Part shown: piece after piece, positions 34,432 through 45,706 of the stretch
Numbering within the stretch: position 1 is the first letter of the stretch
Layout: each line of letters starts with the position of its first letter
Source: Anomaloglossus baeobatrachus
Lineage: Eukaryota; Chordata; Amphibia; Anura; Aromobatidae
Direction: 5' to 3'
Length of the DNA: 64,000 bases
Assembly (NCBI RefSeq): GCF_048569485.1
Contig: NC_134364.1
Coordinates: 130,899,789-130,963,788 of the forward strand
Translations under genes and position numbers: made by a program
Notes under the pieces: generated by a model
What the model saw: only the letters and a program-made list of their open reading frames with translations
Database searches by the model: none
What the model was told of the DNA's origin: nothing

Positions 34432-34581
34432 TAGATATTGATATCTAATGTATGTGCGTTTTCTTTATCTGTGGACTCTAGTAAATGAAACCAGTCATTT
34501 TGTCTGATCATTACACAGTTGCCTATTTTCATGTGTACTATTTTATGAACTAAAAATTAAAATGACTGTTGTAAATTTTAA

Positions 34582-35842
34582 CCCCTTCACGCCCTTTGAC
34601 TGATCTATCTGTTATGGAGTGTGTGAGGTTAAGCCCCGCCCCCTGTCGCCGGCAGGATGCGATCCGCGCACATATCAGCTATTTTTAACATCTGACATGT
34701 GTGCTTGCATGTTCCGAGTGGAATCGCATTCCATCCAGAACATTTAACCCCTTACATCTCGCTTCCAAAGTCTGGCAATGAGATGTATATGCGCACGGCC
34801 ATGATTTTCACTTACCGCCGCCCCCACCGGAAGTCACATGCGCGATCACGTGACTTTCGGTGGTTGCCATGGTAGCACAGGGTCATGTGATGACGCCTGT
34901 AGCTAACATGACTCACTTCCTCTCATTGCCGGAATACAGCCAGCATTGAAAGTAAAGCACCGTATCTGCAGTTCTTAGCTCTGTGGCTGAGATCTGCAGA
35001 TAGATAAGAGCGATAGGATTACTGATCGCTATAGTCCCCTAGGGGGACTAGTAAAATAAAAAAAAGTTTAAAAAAACCCCCCAAAAACCTAAAAGTTCAA
35101 ATCACCCCCCTTTCGCCCCATTGAAAATAAAAGGGTTAAAAAAATAAATAAATATACACATATTTGGTATCGCCGCATTCAGAAATGCCCGATCTATCAA
35201 AATATAAAATCAATTAATCTGATCAGTAAACGGCGTAGCGGCAAAAAAATTCCAATCGCCAAAATTACGTTTTTTGGTCACCGCAAGTTTTGCGCAAAAT
35301 GCAATAACAGGCGATCAAAAAGTAGCATCTGCGCAAAAATGGTGCCATTTAAAAACGCCAGCTCGAGACGCAAAAAATAAGCCATCACTGAGCCATAGAT
35401 CCCAAAAAATGACAACGCTACGGGTTTCAGAAAATGGCGTAAAACGTGCGCCACTTTTATTGGACAAACTTGTGATTTTTTTTAACCCCTTAGATACAAG
35501 TAAATCTATACTTGTTTGGTGTCTACAAACTCGCACCGACCTCAGGCATCACACTGACACATCAGCTTTACCATATAGTGAACAATGTGAATAAAACATC
35601 CCAAAAACTATTGTGTGATCACACTTTTTTTTGCAATTTTTCCACATTTTGAAATTTGTTTGCTGTTTTCCAGTACACCATATGGTAAAACTTATGGTTT
35701 CTTTTAAAAGTACAACTCGTCCCGCAAAAAACAAGCCCTCATATGGCAAGATTGATGGAAAAATAAAAAAGTTACGGCTCTCGGAAGAAGGGGAGCAAAA
35801 AACAAAAACGCAAAAACGGAAAGTGCCCGGGGGCTGAAGGGG
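34582..35842. mobile_element. piggyBac-like MITE (CCCCTTCACG family)
   Basis: The ends CCCCTTCACGCCC and GGGGGCTGAAGGGG are flanked by TTAA (34578-34581, 35843-35846). The interior has CACGTGACTTTCGGTGG, GCGATAGGATTACTGATCGC and poly-T/poly-A stretches with TTTTGCGCAAAATGCA, but no transposase. An inverted, diverged copy of the same family lies at 56533-58451. It is close to an AT-rich stretch of intron 2. Confidence 0.75.
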
Positions 35843-35867
35843 TTAATGGACTTTAAATGGCAAAAGT

Positions 35868-37440
35868 TTTATATTTTCTGGATTATAAGACACACTTTTT
35901 TTCCCCCTAAAACTGGGGGTAAAATGAAGTGCGTTTTATAATCCGCATATGGTTTACCGGGGCGGCGGTGGTGGAGCGGGGTCATAGGACAGAGGGTCAG
36001 AGATACTGAGAGCTCAGAGGAGGGGGTGTCACTGCAGTAGAGCAGCTCAGGAGGGTCACAGGAGGCAGGGTCAGCAACACTGCAGGCTTGGGGGTGTCAC
36101 AGCAATTGGCTTTCGGGCCATTTTATTGAAGTAATCGCATCCATCTTTGCACACGTTGCCTCTGCGGCCATTTTCTTGAAGTCCATCTCATCAACTACCA
36201 TTCAATGGAGCCCGCAGCACATCAACAGATCAATGGCGCACACTACCGTGACACCCCCGAGCATGCGCTGCATCACCTACCTTCCATCCACTGACCTGTT
36301 ATGATTCAGGGACTGAGGAGGATCAAAAATGTGGAAACCCAAAAAGTAACCAGAGTGGCTGGAACCTTAATGGACTGCAGACCTAATCCTGACACACAAC
36401 TAGAAGTAGCCGTGGGACGAGCCTACGATGACCTAGTCGTCTCGACACAGCCGGAGAATTAACTATTCTTACAGATAGAAATATAAGAAAAGCTAATCCC
36501 CAAAGATATAGATAGTTCCCCACTACGGTGATATAGGAAAACACAATACAAAGCTAGAAAACAGATTCAGCAAAGATGAGGCCAAACTATCTTTATAGGA
36601 AAGGATAGGAAGGAGCACTGTCTGCAGCCGTAAAAACCCTAAAAAAAATCTCAGCACGCCTGATATGGAAAAACCCTGAGCCCACACAGACTCTCCCCTA
36701 CTATATCAGTACTCTGATGTTACTGGGATCCAAAAAACACTAATATAGATGAGGGACTGAATTAATACCAAGCATGACAAACACAATACCTTGCAGAATC
36801 ATGGAGCTAATTATAGACACTCCCAGCAGGGAATGATTCAATTCCACCAGGAACTCCACACAGGCAAAATAGGAATCAAGCATTAGTATCAAAGCAGAAA
36901 AAACAACAAGAAAGAGGAAACAATAAACAGAGATACAAAGAACAACTTATCTTGAGAGGAGCTCTGGTAGAGAAAAGGGCTGGTTTCAGAATGTCCTTAA
37001 CACACAGGAGATACATTGAACTCCGGCAAGTAACAGGAGAAAACTACTCAGTTATATAGGCCCAATCTGAAAGGCCTGATTTCCAGTGCTCCACAGGTGT
37101 GTGGCTTTCATTCCACCAATCAACTGCACCGCCAGCACTGACCACAAGAGGGAGCCCCAAACTTGAAAATGTATTCACAACACTGAGCCACGACACCCCT
37201 TCCTCTGAGCCCACAGCATCACCGACCCTCCTGAGCCGCGACACCAACTCCTCCAAGCCTGCAGCATCGCCTACCCTGCCTCCTGTAACCCTACTGAGCT
37301 GCTCCACCACCGCTGCTCCACCCTAGTGAGCATTAGGATTAAGACACACTAGGATTGTAAGACAGACCCTCATTTTAACATAACAGATTGTTTTTTCCTC
37401 CTCTAAATTTGGGGTGCGTCTTATAACAAGCTCTTCCCAG
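35868..37440. mobile_element. MITE with GGATTATAAGAC end, carrying an insertion
   Basis: The left end contains TTCTGGATTATAAGACACAC and GGTAAAATGAAGTGCGTTTTA; the right side repeats the theme twice in inverse form (GGATTGTAAGACAGACCCTC, GGGGTGCGTCTTATAAC). Between them is the word GGCCATTTTCTTGAAGTCCA, which also occurs in the elements at 44850-45706 and 47150-47765, so these are one family. The middle (36292-37190) is a separate LTR-family insertion. Exact ends and target duplication are not clear. Confidence 0.55.
36292..37190 (-). mobile_element. Solo-LTR-like repeat, family also at 40259-42155
   Basis: Read on the minus strand, this 0.9-kb block shares ordered motifs with the copy in the Tc1 element at 40.3-42.2 kb: GGGCTCCCTCTTGTGGTCAG, GGAGAGTCTGTGTGGGCTCA and TTGTATTGTGTTTTCCTA. 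No coding sequence is seen. The shared linear order and length suggest solo LTRs of one family; the family itself I cannot name. It lies inside the MITE at 35868-37440 and is younger than that element. Confidence 0.5.
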
Positions 37441-37589
37441 CAACACACATATATGAAGATGGAAATAGTATCTTAAGATGCAGTTGGCAGACATTTTATT
37501 AACCCTTTGATTCAGTGTTTCTTTATCCAAGCCTTAAGTCTAATACTGAGAAATGTTAGAAGACATTTAATTTATTTATTTTCCTTTAG

Positions 37590-37653
37590 TGGAGACACAA
37601 GAAGACCCTTCATATCACGATGGCCAAGAACAAGATGAGCCACCTGATGAAAG
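37590..37653 (+). CDS. exd1: exd1 coding exon 3
   Basis: The TTTTCCTTTAG acceptor ends at 37589 and the GTAGGA donor begins at 37654. The 64-bp exon enters in phase 1 and leaves in phase 2. With the last base of exon 2 it encodes VETQEDPSYHDGQEQDEPPD and E, an acidic stretch after the conserved GHEI-like block. The family has an acidic, poorly conserved linker at the same place (VELLDEAE type). Support comes from the splice sites, phase and position more than from similarity. Intron 2 is 9 kb and consists almost wholly of mobile elements. Confidence 0.75.
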
Positions 37654-37683
37654 GTAGGACCCCTGTACCCCTGTACCGTTTTG

Positions 37684-38165
37684 TAAAATATACAGAACCA
37701 GTCAAAGGTTTGGACACGTCGTGTCATGCAGTGGTTTTTATTACTCTTATTGGAATGTGCCCTTTGTAGATTCAGGCTGAAGGCAGCAAAACGACAAAGG
37801 AATACATACGAAAACAAGGAGTAAAGAAACGCCCGTGAAACAAACCAGATAATGTGTTATACTTCAGATTCTTAAAATTGCCCCCCTTTTATTATGATTT
37901 AGCTTTACTCCCCCTCCTCATCATGTTGTTCCCTGCCTGTTTTTCCATAAGTTTTGAAGTTGGTGAAGGCTGCAGACCACTTGTTGGATCCAAGTCATCC
38001 CAAACCATCACTATTGGGGTGAAGTTGGGTGATGACAGAGGCCATATCATCGGACACAGCGCTCCATCCCTCTTCTTGGTCACATAGACTTACATTGATA
38101 ATTTTGCTGTCGTGGGTCTGAATCTACAATGTGCACATTCAGTAAGAACAAGGAAAACCATTGCA
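37684..38165 (-). mobile_element. Decayed Tc1-like relic
   Basis: CAGTCAAAGGTTTGGACACG resembles the end of the Tc1 family at 31039-31957, and GAATCTACAATGTGC near 38120 resembles its subterminal GTAGATTCACATTG. The minus-strand frame 38083-37892 has MTKKRDGALCPMIWPLSSPN, a degraded form of the [14 protein letters not shown] region, with the catalytic E changed. Old and inactive. Confidence 0.6.
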
Positions 38166-38400
38166 TGAGCAGCTGTGTGCTGTATTTATATTATATTTTA
38201 AATTTACCTTTTTAAACTACAATTTATATATTTGGTATACAGCAGCTCTGGGCCCATTACAATCACTGGATGTAGGGGTCATTGTTGCGCCTCAATTTGT
38301 TCCTCAATTCTACTTTTTTTTTTTTTTGTCATGCAGTTCTTATAGGTGTGACCGATCACTATATCATGTGTTGTACAATATCCCAGGAGTATAATCCTAT

Positions 38401-39560
38401 TCACATATTATTGCAACCGATGGGTTCATTCAAGAGATAGCAAGAGTGGGTGTCACGCTAGGTATAGAGAAATACCGAGTGAGGGGAGGGAAGAGGGAAA
38501 CCCTGTGTCTAGGGGAGGGGTGAGATGGTGACCCCCTGATAAAACCTTCCGCTGGCTCCACTGACATCTTTAGATAGATTTTGCACCTATGCACCGAGCA
38601 GGATACCTGGCTTTGGCTGACCCTGAACTGGGCCCTAGATAATGAACAGGCTGGATGAGCACTAGTCAACCCCACTAAGTTCTAAAGAACACACAGGGGA
38701 AAGCAAACAAACAACTTATCTCCAAGATGATTTTAGGAGAGGTACAGTAACATATACAGTGTTTCTCCAGATGATTGCAAACCAACTGCTTGTAATCAGG
38801 ACCATATAGAAACTTGACTATATCACCAACAACATACCAAGGGGAAATGCAGATATATAAAGACACAGAGGGTAAGGGATAATGATTAGCAGCTGGAAGG
38901 AAAAGATCTCCACAGGGTCCTAAAGACGAAAGAGTAAACCCTAACAGAGAAGACACACAAAACACCATTCAGACCACAGAGGAAAGGATGGGACAACAAG
39001 GAGCAGTTTGTGCAGCCAAACGCCGTGACCTTCTGTAGCCGGACACCACTGGACTGTCTGTCAACTGTGATACACCCTGTCACGGGGTCCTTCTCCGATA
39101 TCACACAATCAACAGAGCGAGAGATGATTGAACAATCCAAAGAACATTTATCCCAAGCAAAATCGGACGGTCCATAAAGTAATCCACCATACAAAGGGTA
39201 AAAAATAGTCCAGAAACATGGATATAGTCCAGTAAGGGATAAATGTCCAGGTCTCTCTGGGGAGCCTCAGCTTCTCCCACAGAGGATGAATCTTCCTGCT
39301 TCTCTCTTGAAGTTCTCAGACAGACTGAATAATCTCCCAGGTAAACATAGAGTTTGGATGGATTCCAGGCCCCCCTCCCCCACACCTAGGAACAGAAGCA
39401 CTGCAGGGGGTTATAACCCTGCAGACAGGACAAATAATACATAAAATGAACAGAGCACCACGCCTAAAATACGAACCTACACAAAACGAAACAAAACCCA
39501 CAATATCATACCCCTGTGCCACCAAGGTTATGCAGGAGCAGAGGTTTGGCACAATATGAA
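38401..39560. mobile_element. Unclassified repeat block, possibly LTR-derived
   Basis: The block has non-coding, moderately GC-rich sequence with two TGTCACG words (38452, 39078) of the kind that starts several candidate LTRs here, and CACAATATCATACCCCTGTG near its right side. No protein motif is seen and I could not pair the ends, so it may contain more than one element. 38166-38400 and 39561-40034 show nothing recognisable beyond a poly-T run. Confidence 0.25.
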
Positions 39561-40258
39561 AAGATGGTAGAGCTCTTCTATCAACAATTGAACTCTAAAG
39601 CCTCAATATATTCTCAGACACGTGTGTCTATAACTGGGCCTTATGAGACCTAGGGTAAAGATGTCACAGGGGCACACTGGGCAACATGCAAAAACATGGT
39701 GGAGTACAGGAAAGCGAGGTGCCCAACTAGGAAGGCAGCAGAGCCCAGCCGGGACGAGTGCGTAGCAGAGCTGAAAGTCCAAGAAACTCATTCAATCCCT
39801 CTATTACTAAAGTCACTTTCACACTGCAGTATTTTGCCAAAACTACAAGTAGAATAACTTCATGTGGAAATGACTTTTTTTTTTTTTTTTGTCTTGGGAC
39901 AGAGTTCAGATTTTGGTTGACAAATACCGAAAGTAGCTGTAGAGATAGGGACAAGGAGGACTGAGTGTGACACCGATATATATGTTCTATGTAATAAAGT
40001 GGCAACTAGGGAGAGTGAGAATGACGATGATATACAATTGTGCTCAAAGGTTTACATACCCCGGCAGATTTTCTTGGCCTTTTTTCAGAGAGTATGAGTG
40101 ATAACACACAATCTTTTTTTACACTCATGGTTAGTGGTCGGCTGTAGCCATTTATTGTCAAACTACTGTAACTTCTTTTCTTTTTTAAATTATAATGACA
40201 ACCAAAAACATCCAAATGACCTTGATCAAAAGTTCAAATCGCCCAGTTGTTAATACCT

Positions 40259-42155
40259 TATTGTTGTGAATGTCATCCGAGTGGGTGCTGGTGTGGAGCT
40301 CCCTCTGGTGGCCAGGAATGGTAATGAAGCGGAGTTTGAATCTGTGATTCAGACAGGTGATGGAATTAATTGGGAATCCAGGAAATCCTATTGCAGATCA
40401 GAATAGTGTATTTAGGAGAGCATTGTGTGCCTGGCGGTCGCCGGTGATAGATGTTCCTACCTGCTTCTGAAGATGGCTGGGAGTTTTCCCTTCCCGTTTT
40501 ACCATTTATTTGGTGCCTGAATCTACTCGAGATAAGTTTACTGTTTCTGTGCTTAATTGCTGGATTTGCACTTAAGTGTTTCTGCATATTCCGTGTGGTT
40601 TGGTTTCTTGTATGTGAGGATCTGTCTCTCTGCTCTTATGAGCAGCGCAGTTCCTCCAGCAAGAAAGGGAGCTTGCTTTCTGTTCTTGTTTGGATTATTT
40701 GCACTTAGAATATTATTTGTTCTGTGATTTTGTTTCTTCCCATTATATCTGCAGTTCTGTTTAAAGTGCATCATTTGTCCAACTCTAGAGCCACCATTAC
40801 ATAGGATTTACACCTGATAACTGCAAACACCACAGAGAAAAACACACTGGGGATGGTGCTTAACCTCAATAATATTCTTTTATTTAATTATTCCAATTAA
40901 AATTCCATATACAAACTACACATATGTATACAATTGGGTCCAGTTTTTAATCACACTGGACTGGCTCCAATACCGCATTAATGGGTTTCAGCTAGCTGCA
41001 ATAACCGTTCATGGCTTATAGTAAGCCTCCACCCAAAGAAAACTGTTGCTATTTCCTAAATATCTGGAGGCTTTCTCCCTTGTAGTCGGATCTCTATAAG
41101 TGTATCACCCGGAGCTTGCGGCTGCACTATGTCTCTGGGGATTACAACCGAGATCCGATCACTCTATGTAGCGATAGTAATGAGGAGTGGAGCGCAGCAA
41201 AACTGACCTGTATTTGGTTGGTAGCGGTTGTGCCGTCCTTGGTCCCGACGCGCGTTTCTAGGGGACCTGATGAACTAGGGAAACGCGCGTCGGGACCAAG
41301 GACGGCACAACCGCTACCAACCAAATACAGGTCAGTTTTGCTGCGCTCCACTCCTCATTACTATCGCTACATAGAGTGATCGGATCTCGGTTGTAATCCC
41401 CAGAGACATAGTGCAGCCGCAAGCTCCGGGTGATACACTTATAGAGATCCGACTACAAGGGAGAAAGCCTCCAGATATTTAGGAAATAGCAACAGTTTTC
41501 TTTGGGTGGAGGCTTACTATAAGCCATGAACGGTTATTGCAGCTAGCTGAAACCCATTAATGCGGTATTGGAGCCAGTCCAGTGTGATTAAAAACTGGAC
41601 CCAATTGTATACATATGTGTAGTTTGTATATGGAATTTTAATTGGAATAATTAAATAAAAGAATATTATTGAGGTTAAGCACCATCCCCAGTGTGTTTTT
41701 CTCTGTGGTGTTTGCAGTTCTGTTTAAAGTGCCTAGCATAAGAGTACCTGATATAGTGGGGGAGAGTCCGTGTGGGCTCAGTATTTTTATTATCAGGAGA
41801 CTGGTATTTTTTTGCAGGGTTTTTTGCTGGCCGCAATCAGTTATCTGTCCTGTCCTGTTCTATCTAGTAAGTCTGGCCTCACATTTGCTGATCTTTATTT
41901 TCTATCTGTGTATTGTGTTTTCTTACATCAAGGTCGTTTACATGTTGGGGGCTTGCTATTTCTTTGGGGACTGCTCTGAGGCAAGTTAGGATTCCTCATT
42001 TCTATCTTTGAGGTGTAGCACGTTTCTCAGGCAGTGTTGAGGTGTCTGGGTGTTTTAGGAACATCCCACTGTTACTTATAGTGTTGTCTGATAGGGGATT
42101 GCGGTCAGCTCAGTTTCCAACTATTCTTGTGGTTTTGTTTTTTCCTCATTAATGG
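40259..42155 (+). mobile_element. Solo-LTR-like repeat inside the Tc1, itself interrupted
   Basis: Its two parts (40259-40769 and 41713-42155) share ordered motifs with the minus-strand copy at 36292-37190, including GAGCTCCCTCTGGTGGCCAG and GGAGAGTCCGTGTGGGCTCA. The middle 0.94 kb is fold-back element B. No coding sequence is seen. It is younger than the Tc1 and older than element B. Confidence 0.5.
40770..41712. mobile_element. Fold-back retroposon-like element B with hammerhead-like apex
   Basis: Arms of about 440 bp (40821-41258 and 41280-41719) are almost perfectly inverted. The insertion is flanked by a 20-bp direct repeat TGCAGTTCTGTTTAAAGTGC at 40750-40769 and 41713-41732. The apex reads CTGATGA (41267-41273), a 6-base gap, GAAAC (41280-41284), GCGCGTC (41285-41291) and GGGACC. 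This is the order of the hammerhead core: CUGAUGA, stem II, GAAA, stem III, NUH cleavage site, stem I. Stem II is not convincing, and the stem I partner GGTCCC (41241-41246) is separated from CTGATGA by 20 bases. No protein is encoded. Confidence 0.65.
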
Positions 42156-43668
42156 GATTTTTTGTGATCGTCCACGGTTACCAGATCATACACCGCATAT
42201 TCCCACCTCTAACATCAATGACAGCTTGAAGTCTTTTGTGGTAGTTGTGGATGATGCTTTTTATTTTCTTAGATGGTAAAGCTGCCCATTCTTCTTGGTG
42301 CCTCCAGTTCTTGTAAATTTCTGGGCCTTCTTGCATGAGCTGCGCGCTTGAGTTCTTCCCAGAGTGGCTCAATGATATTGAGGTCAGGAGACTGAGATGG
42401 CCACTCCAGAACCTTCACTTTGTTCTGCTGTAGCCAATGACAGGTTGACTTGGCCTTGTGTGTGGATCGTTGTTATGTTGGAACATCCAAGTACGTCCCA
42501 TACGCAGTTGCCGGGCTGATGAGTGCAAATTTGCCTCCAGTATTCGCTGATAACGTGCTGCATTCATCTTTCCTTCTTACCAAGTTTCCTGTGCCTCTGT
42601 GCCTTTTGTAGCTCACACATCCCCACATCATCAGAGATCCACCTCCGTGCTTTACAGTAGGAATGGTGTTCCTTTCATCATAGGCCTTGTTGATACCTCT
42701 CCAAATGTAATGTTTATGATTGTGGCCAAAAAGTTTGATTTTGGTCTCATCACTCCAAATTCCCTTGTTCCAGAAGTTTGAAGGCTTTTCTTTGGGCTGT
42801 TTGGGGGCTTGTCTCTGGGCTGTGTGGGGCTTGTCTCTGTGCTGTTTGGAGGCTTGTCTCTGGGCTGTATGGCATATTGTAGGCAAGATACTTTGTGGTA
42901 TTTGCGCAGTAATTGCTTTCTTCTTGCAACTCAACCATTCAGCCCATTTTTCTTCCAGTGCCTCCTTATTGTGCATCTTGATGCAGCCACATCGCTAGTT
43001 TTCAGTGACTCCTGGATTTCAGCTGGTGTTATTTGTGGGCTTTTCTTTGCACCCCGAATAATTTTCCTGGCAGTTGTGGCTGATATTTTTGTTGGTCTAC
43101 CTGATCGTGATGTGGTTTTTACAGAGCCCCTGATTTTCCATTTGTTAATCACAGTTTGAACACTGCTGTCTGGCATTATCAATTACTTGGATATCGTTTT
43201 GTATCCCTTTCCTGTTTTATACAGTTCAACTATCTTTTCCCATTGATCCGTTGACAATTCTTTTGCTTTCCCCATGACTCACAATCCAGAAACGTCAGTG
43301 ACCGGATGAAAAATGTAAGAGTCTGTCTGGATCCCAGAAACTCACTCAGCTTCTCTGCACACACTGATTACAAGCAAACAGATCACAAGTGAGGATGTCA
43401 CCTTTATTAGCCATTTACACCCATTTGTGTCAACCTCTGTGCATGTTATCAAGCCAAAATCACCAGGGTGTGTGAACTTTTGATCAGGGTCATTTGGATG
43501 TTTTTGGTAGTATGATTAATAAAGAGAGAACACAGTAGTGACAATAAAAGGCGTCACCCAACCACTAATCATGAGTGGAAAAAAAGATTGTGTTATTCGT
43601 ATTCTCTGAAAAAAGGCCAAGAAAGCAAAAAATCTACCGGGGTGTGTAAACGTTTGAGCACAATTGTA

Positions 43669-44322
43669 TGTGATCCTAAAAGAGCGGTGACTATGGGGAT
43701 GTTTACGGCAGAAAACGGAGCCTCAGACGTAGCTGTATAGTGAGCGGAGTGCTCGGTGTATAACAACGCTGGGACCAGAGAAGGAGAGGTCTGTGCAGCT
43801 TCTATTAGCTTTTTGGGTACAGACCAGGGGCGAGCAACGTGACTGTTGACATTACTTTATCCTGTGTGTGGCAGTAATCAGTATGTAAACACCTAGAGTG
43901 AAAAGATTTCCTTGACAAATATTGCTTTTGTAGTTCCCATGCTTTTAGACTCATTCCTCCTGACCTTTCTTGAGGTTTTCAGCGGCCTATTATCGGCAGG
44001 ATTACAATGACTTATCAGCTGTCTATAGAGGCGTTATAACACAGGATCCACCGTTCATAGTAAGCGATATCACAGCAGACCCTTCTCACCATTTCACAAT
44101 AACCTTTTGCACACGCTCATTCGATGCGTCACAGAATGCTCATTGCTGCTAATGTGTGGGTACATTTCCTGAAACGAGAAGCTAGTCTAAAAAATGCCCC
44201 AGTGGCCAGTGTGAGAAGTGCAAGATTTCAGTTTTTTTTATTTTCTATAGAGTTTGGGATATGAAAAAAAGGCTTCATGGGATGTACTAACCCTAACTAA
44301 CATACATACAATTTGTCAGCAG
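43669..44322. other. Intron 3, unique sequence before exon 4
   Basis: No repeat or gene recognised. The last part provides the TTTGTCAGCAG acceptor of the following exd1 exon. Confidence 0.5.
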
Positions 44323-44435
44323 TGGTAACATGGTATCAGAAGATAAAGCCAAGTCGGCCCTAAAGCCTGAAGTGGTTGATGCAACAGCTCCTAAAAATGT
44401 GAAGGAAAGTGATGTCCAGATCCCAAACTACTCAG
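44323..44435 (+). CDS. exd1: exd1 coding exon 4 (linker)
   Basis: The exon is flanked by a TTTGTCAGCAG acceptor and a GTGTGT donor at 44436. It is 113 bp, enters in phase 2 and leaves in phase 1, which is exactly what exons 3 and 5 need: AG plus T gives serine, then GNMVSEDKAKSALKPEVVDA and TAPKNVKESDVQIPNYS. This hydrophilic, lysine- and glutamate-rich segment is the variable linker between the Lsm-like and exonuclease domains. It is too short and diverged to be found by similarity alone; phase, splice sites and position are the evidence. Another possible acceptor 3 bp upstream (GTCAG) would add one codon. Confidence 0.75.
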
Positions 44436-44529
44436 GTGTGTTAGGTTAGAGGTTCATAGGGAAATAAGTACTGTCGTAATCATTGCTATAAGAATTTGTA
44501 CACATGGCGTTGGTGCATACTGGTCTATA

Positions 44530-44720
44530 AGGGGAATCTGTCACATCCAGAAATGTGATTTACATGCAGATCTAGTGAACAGGGAGTAGCTAGCCTACTA
44601 GACCAGTGGCTGCAGGGAGAAAATTAAGTTGTATCCTCTCTGTAGCTGCTCGCTTCCAGTCATAGAGGCAGAGCAGGCGGCTGTGACTGTCATGGTCACT
44701 ATTAAAACCTATAACTCATC
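44530..44720. mobile_element. piggyBac-like MITE fragment
   Basis: TAAGGGGAATCTGTCACATC and, further on, GTATCCTCTCTGTAGC next to GCTTCCAGTC resemble the terminal regions of the TTAA elements at 22914-23890. Only one end is recognisable. Confidence 0.4.
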
Positions 44721-44849
44721 TCCCCCAAAAAAAGGTTTTAATATAGGTTTATAGTAACATTTAAAAAATGAAATAATTGTCTAAAAATTCTGCTTATTGG
44801 AAAGAGGTTATATTCGCTTATTCTCTTTTGTGTCTCGCACACACTAGCG

Positions 44850-45706
44850 CAGGGGTTGGGAACCTTTTTGGCTGAGAGAGCCATGAACGCCACTTATTTT
44901 ATAATGTATTTCTGTGAGAGCTGTACTCACCGGGGGGAGCGGCGGTGGTGGGGCGGCTCAGACGGTCCCTGGAGGCAGGGTAGACGATACTGCGGGCACG
45001 GAGGAGGGGGGGTCGCCAGTCAAGAGGGTCAGTGTGCGGAGGATTGTCGATACTGCGGGCTTGTAGGGTGTTGCAGTGGCAAGCCTGCAGTAGATGGACC
45101 GCGGGCTGCTTTGAATCTTCCGCAGTTGACAAGATCGACTTCAAGAAAATGGCTGCGGCGTATGCACAGATTGATGCAATGGACTTCAAGAAAATGGCTG
45201 CGGCGTGTGCGCAGAATGACGCAATGGACTTCAAGAAAATAGCCGCGGCGTGTGCGCAGAATGACGCAATGGACTTCAAGAAGATAGCCGCGGCGTGTGC
45301 GCAGAATGACGCAATGGACTTCAAGAAGATAGCCGCGGCGTGTGCGCAGAATGACTCAATGGACTTCAAGAAAATAGCCGCGGAGTCCTATCTGCGCATG
45401 CACCGCTTCCGTGGCCTTTTTCTTGAAGTCCATCTCATCAACTGCGGGAGATTCAAAGCAGCACACAGTCCGTCTATTGCAGGCTCGTCGCCGCGACAAC
45501 CTACGAGTCCGCAGTATCGCTGACCCTGCGCCAACACTGCCGCCCTGGTAAGCCATATGCGGTTTGTAAGACGCACCCTCATTTCCCCCCCCATGTAAAA
45601 TGTGTCTTACAAACTGGAAAATACTGTATTTTTTTTGCTAAAGAGTTGTCTGCGAGCCATCAAAAGAGCCACATCTGGCTCGCGAGCCATAGAGTCCCGA
45701 CCCCTG
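44850..45706. mobile_element. hAT-like MITE with internal 45-bp repeats
   Basis: The element starts CAGGGGTTGGGAACC and ends GAGTCCCGACCCCTG, with GAGAGCCATGAACGCC and GGCTCGCGAGCCATAGA inside the ends, the usual look of hAT termini. An 8-bp target duplication is not obvious (CACTAGCG versus TCCCAGCA). Within it lies a block of the GGTAAGCCATATGCGG family (GTTTGTAAGACGCACCCTCA near 45560), shared with 35868-37440 and 47150-47765. Between 45137 and 45385 about five 45-bp copies of ATGGACTTCAAGAAAATAGC plus GCGGCGTGTGCGCAGAATGA keep one frame open (MDFKKIAAACAQNDA). No transposase is seen. Confidence 0.65.

Larger units (their letters stand above)
40035..43666 (-). mobile_element. Tc1-like transposon carrying a nested insertion
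   Basis: Ends CAATTGTGCTCAAAGGTTTA and the inverse CGTTTGAGCACAATTG lie between TA dinucleotides; the subterminal CCAAGAAA and GTCATTTGGATGTTTTTGG words are also inverted. The transposase is on the minus strand: 43182-42931 has the helix-turn-helix region (VQTVINKWKIRGSV, SGRPTKISATTARK), 42976-42473 has WSDETKIKLFGHN (first D) and HGGGSLMMWGC, and 42372-42178 has the C terminus (IKSIIHNYHKRLQAVIDVRGGN). Several frame changes separate them. About 1.9 kb (40259-42155) is an LTR-family insertion between the left inverted repeat and the 3' end of the transposase. The transposase also contains a local repeat expansion at 42790-42885. Confidence 0.85.

Noticed and set aside
44856-45523. Frame with repeated MDFKKIAAACAQNDA as a possible host gene
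   Set aside because: It lies inside a MITE, is made of a 45-bp tandem repeat and has no splice or family support.
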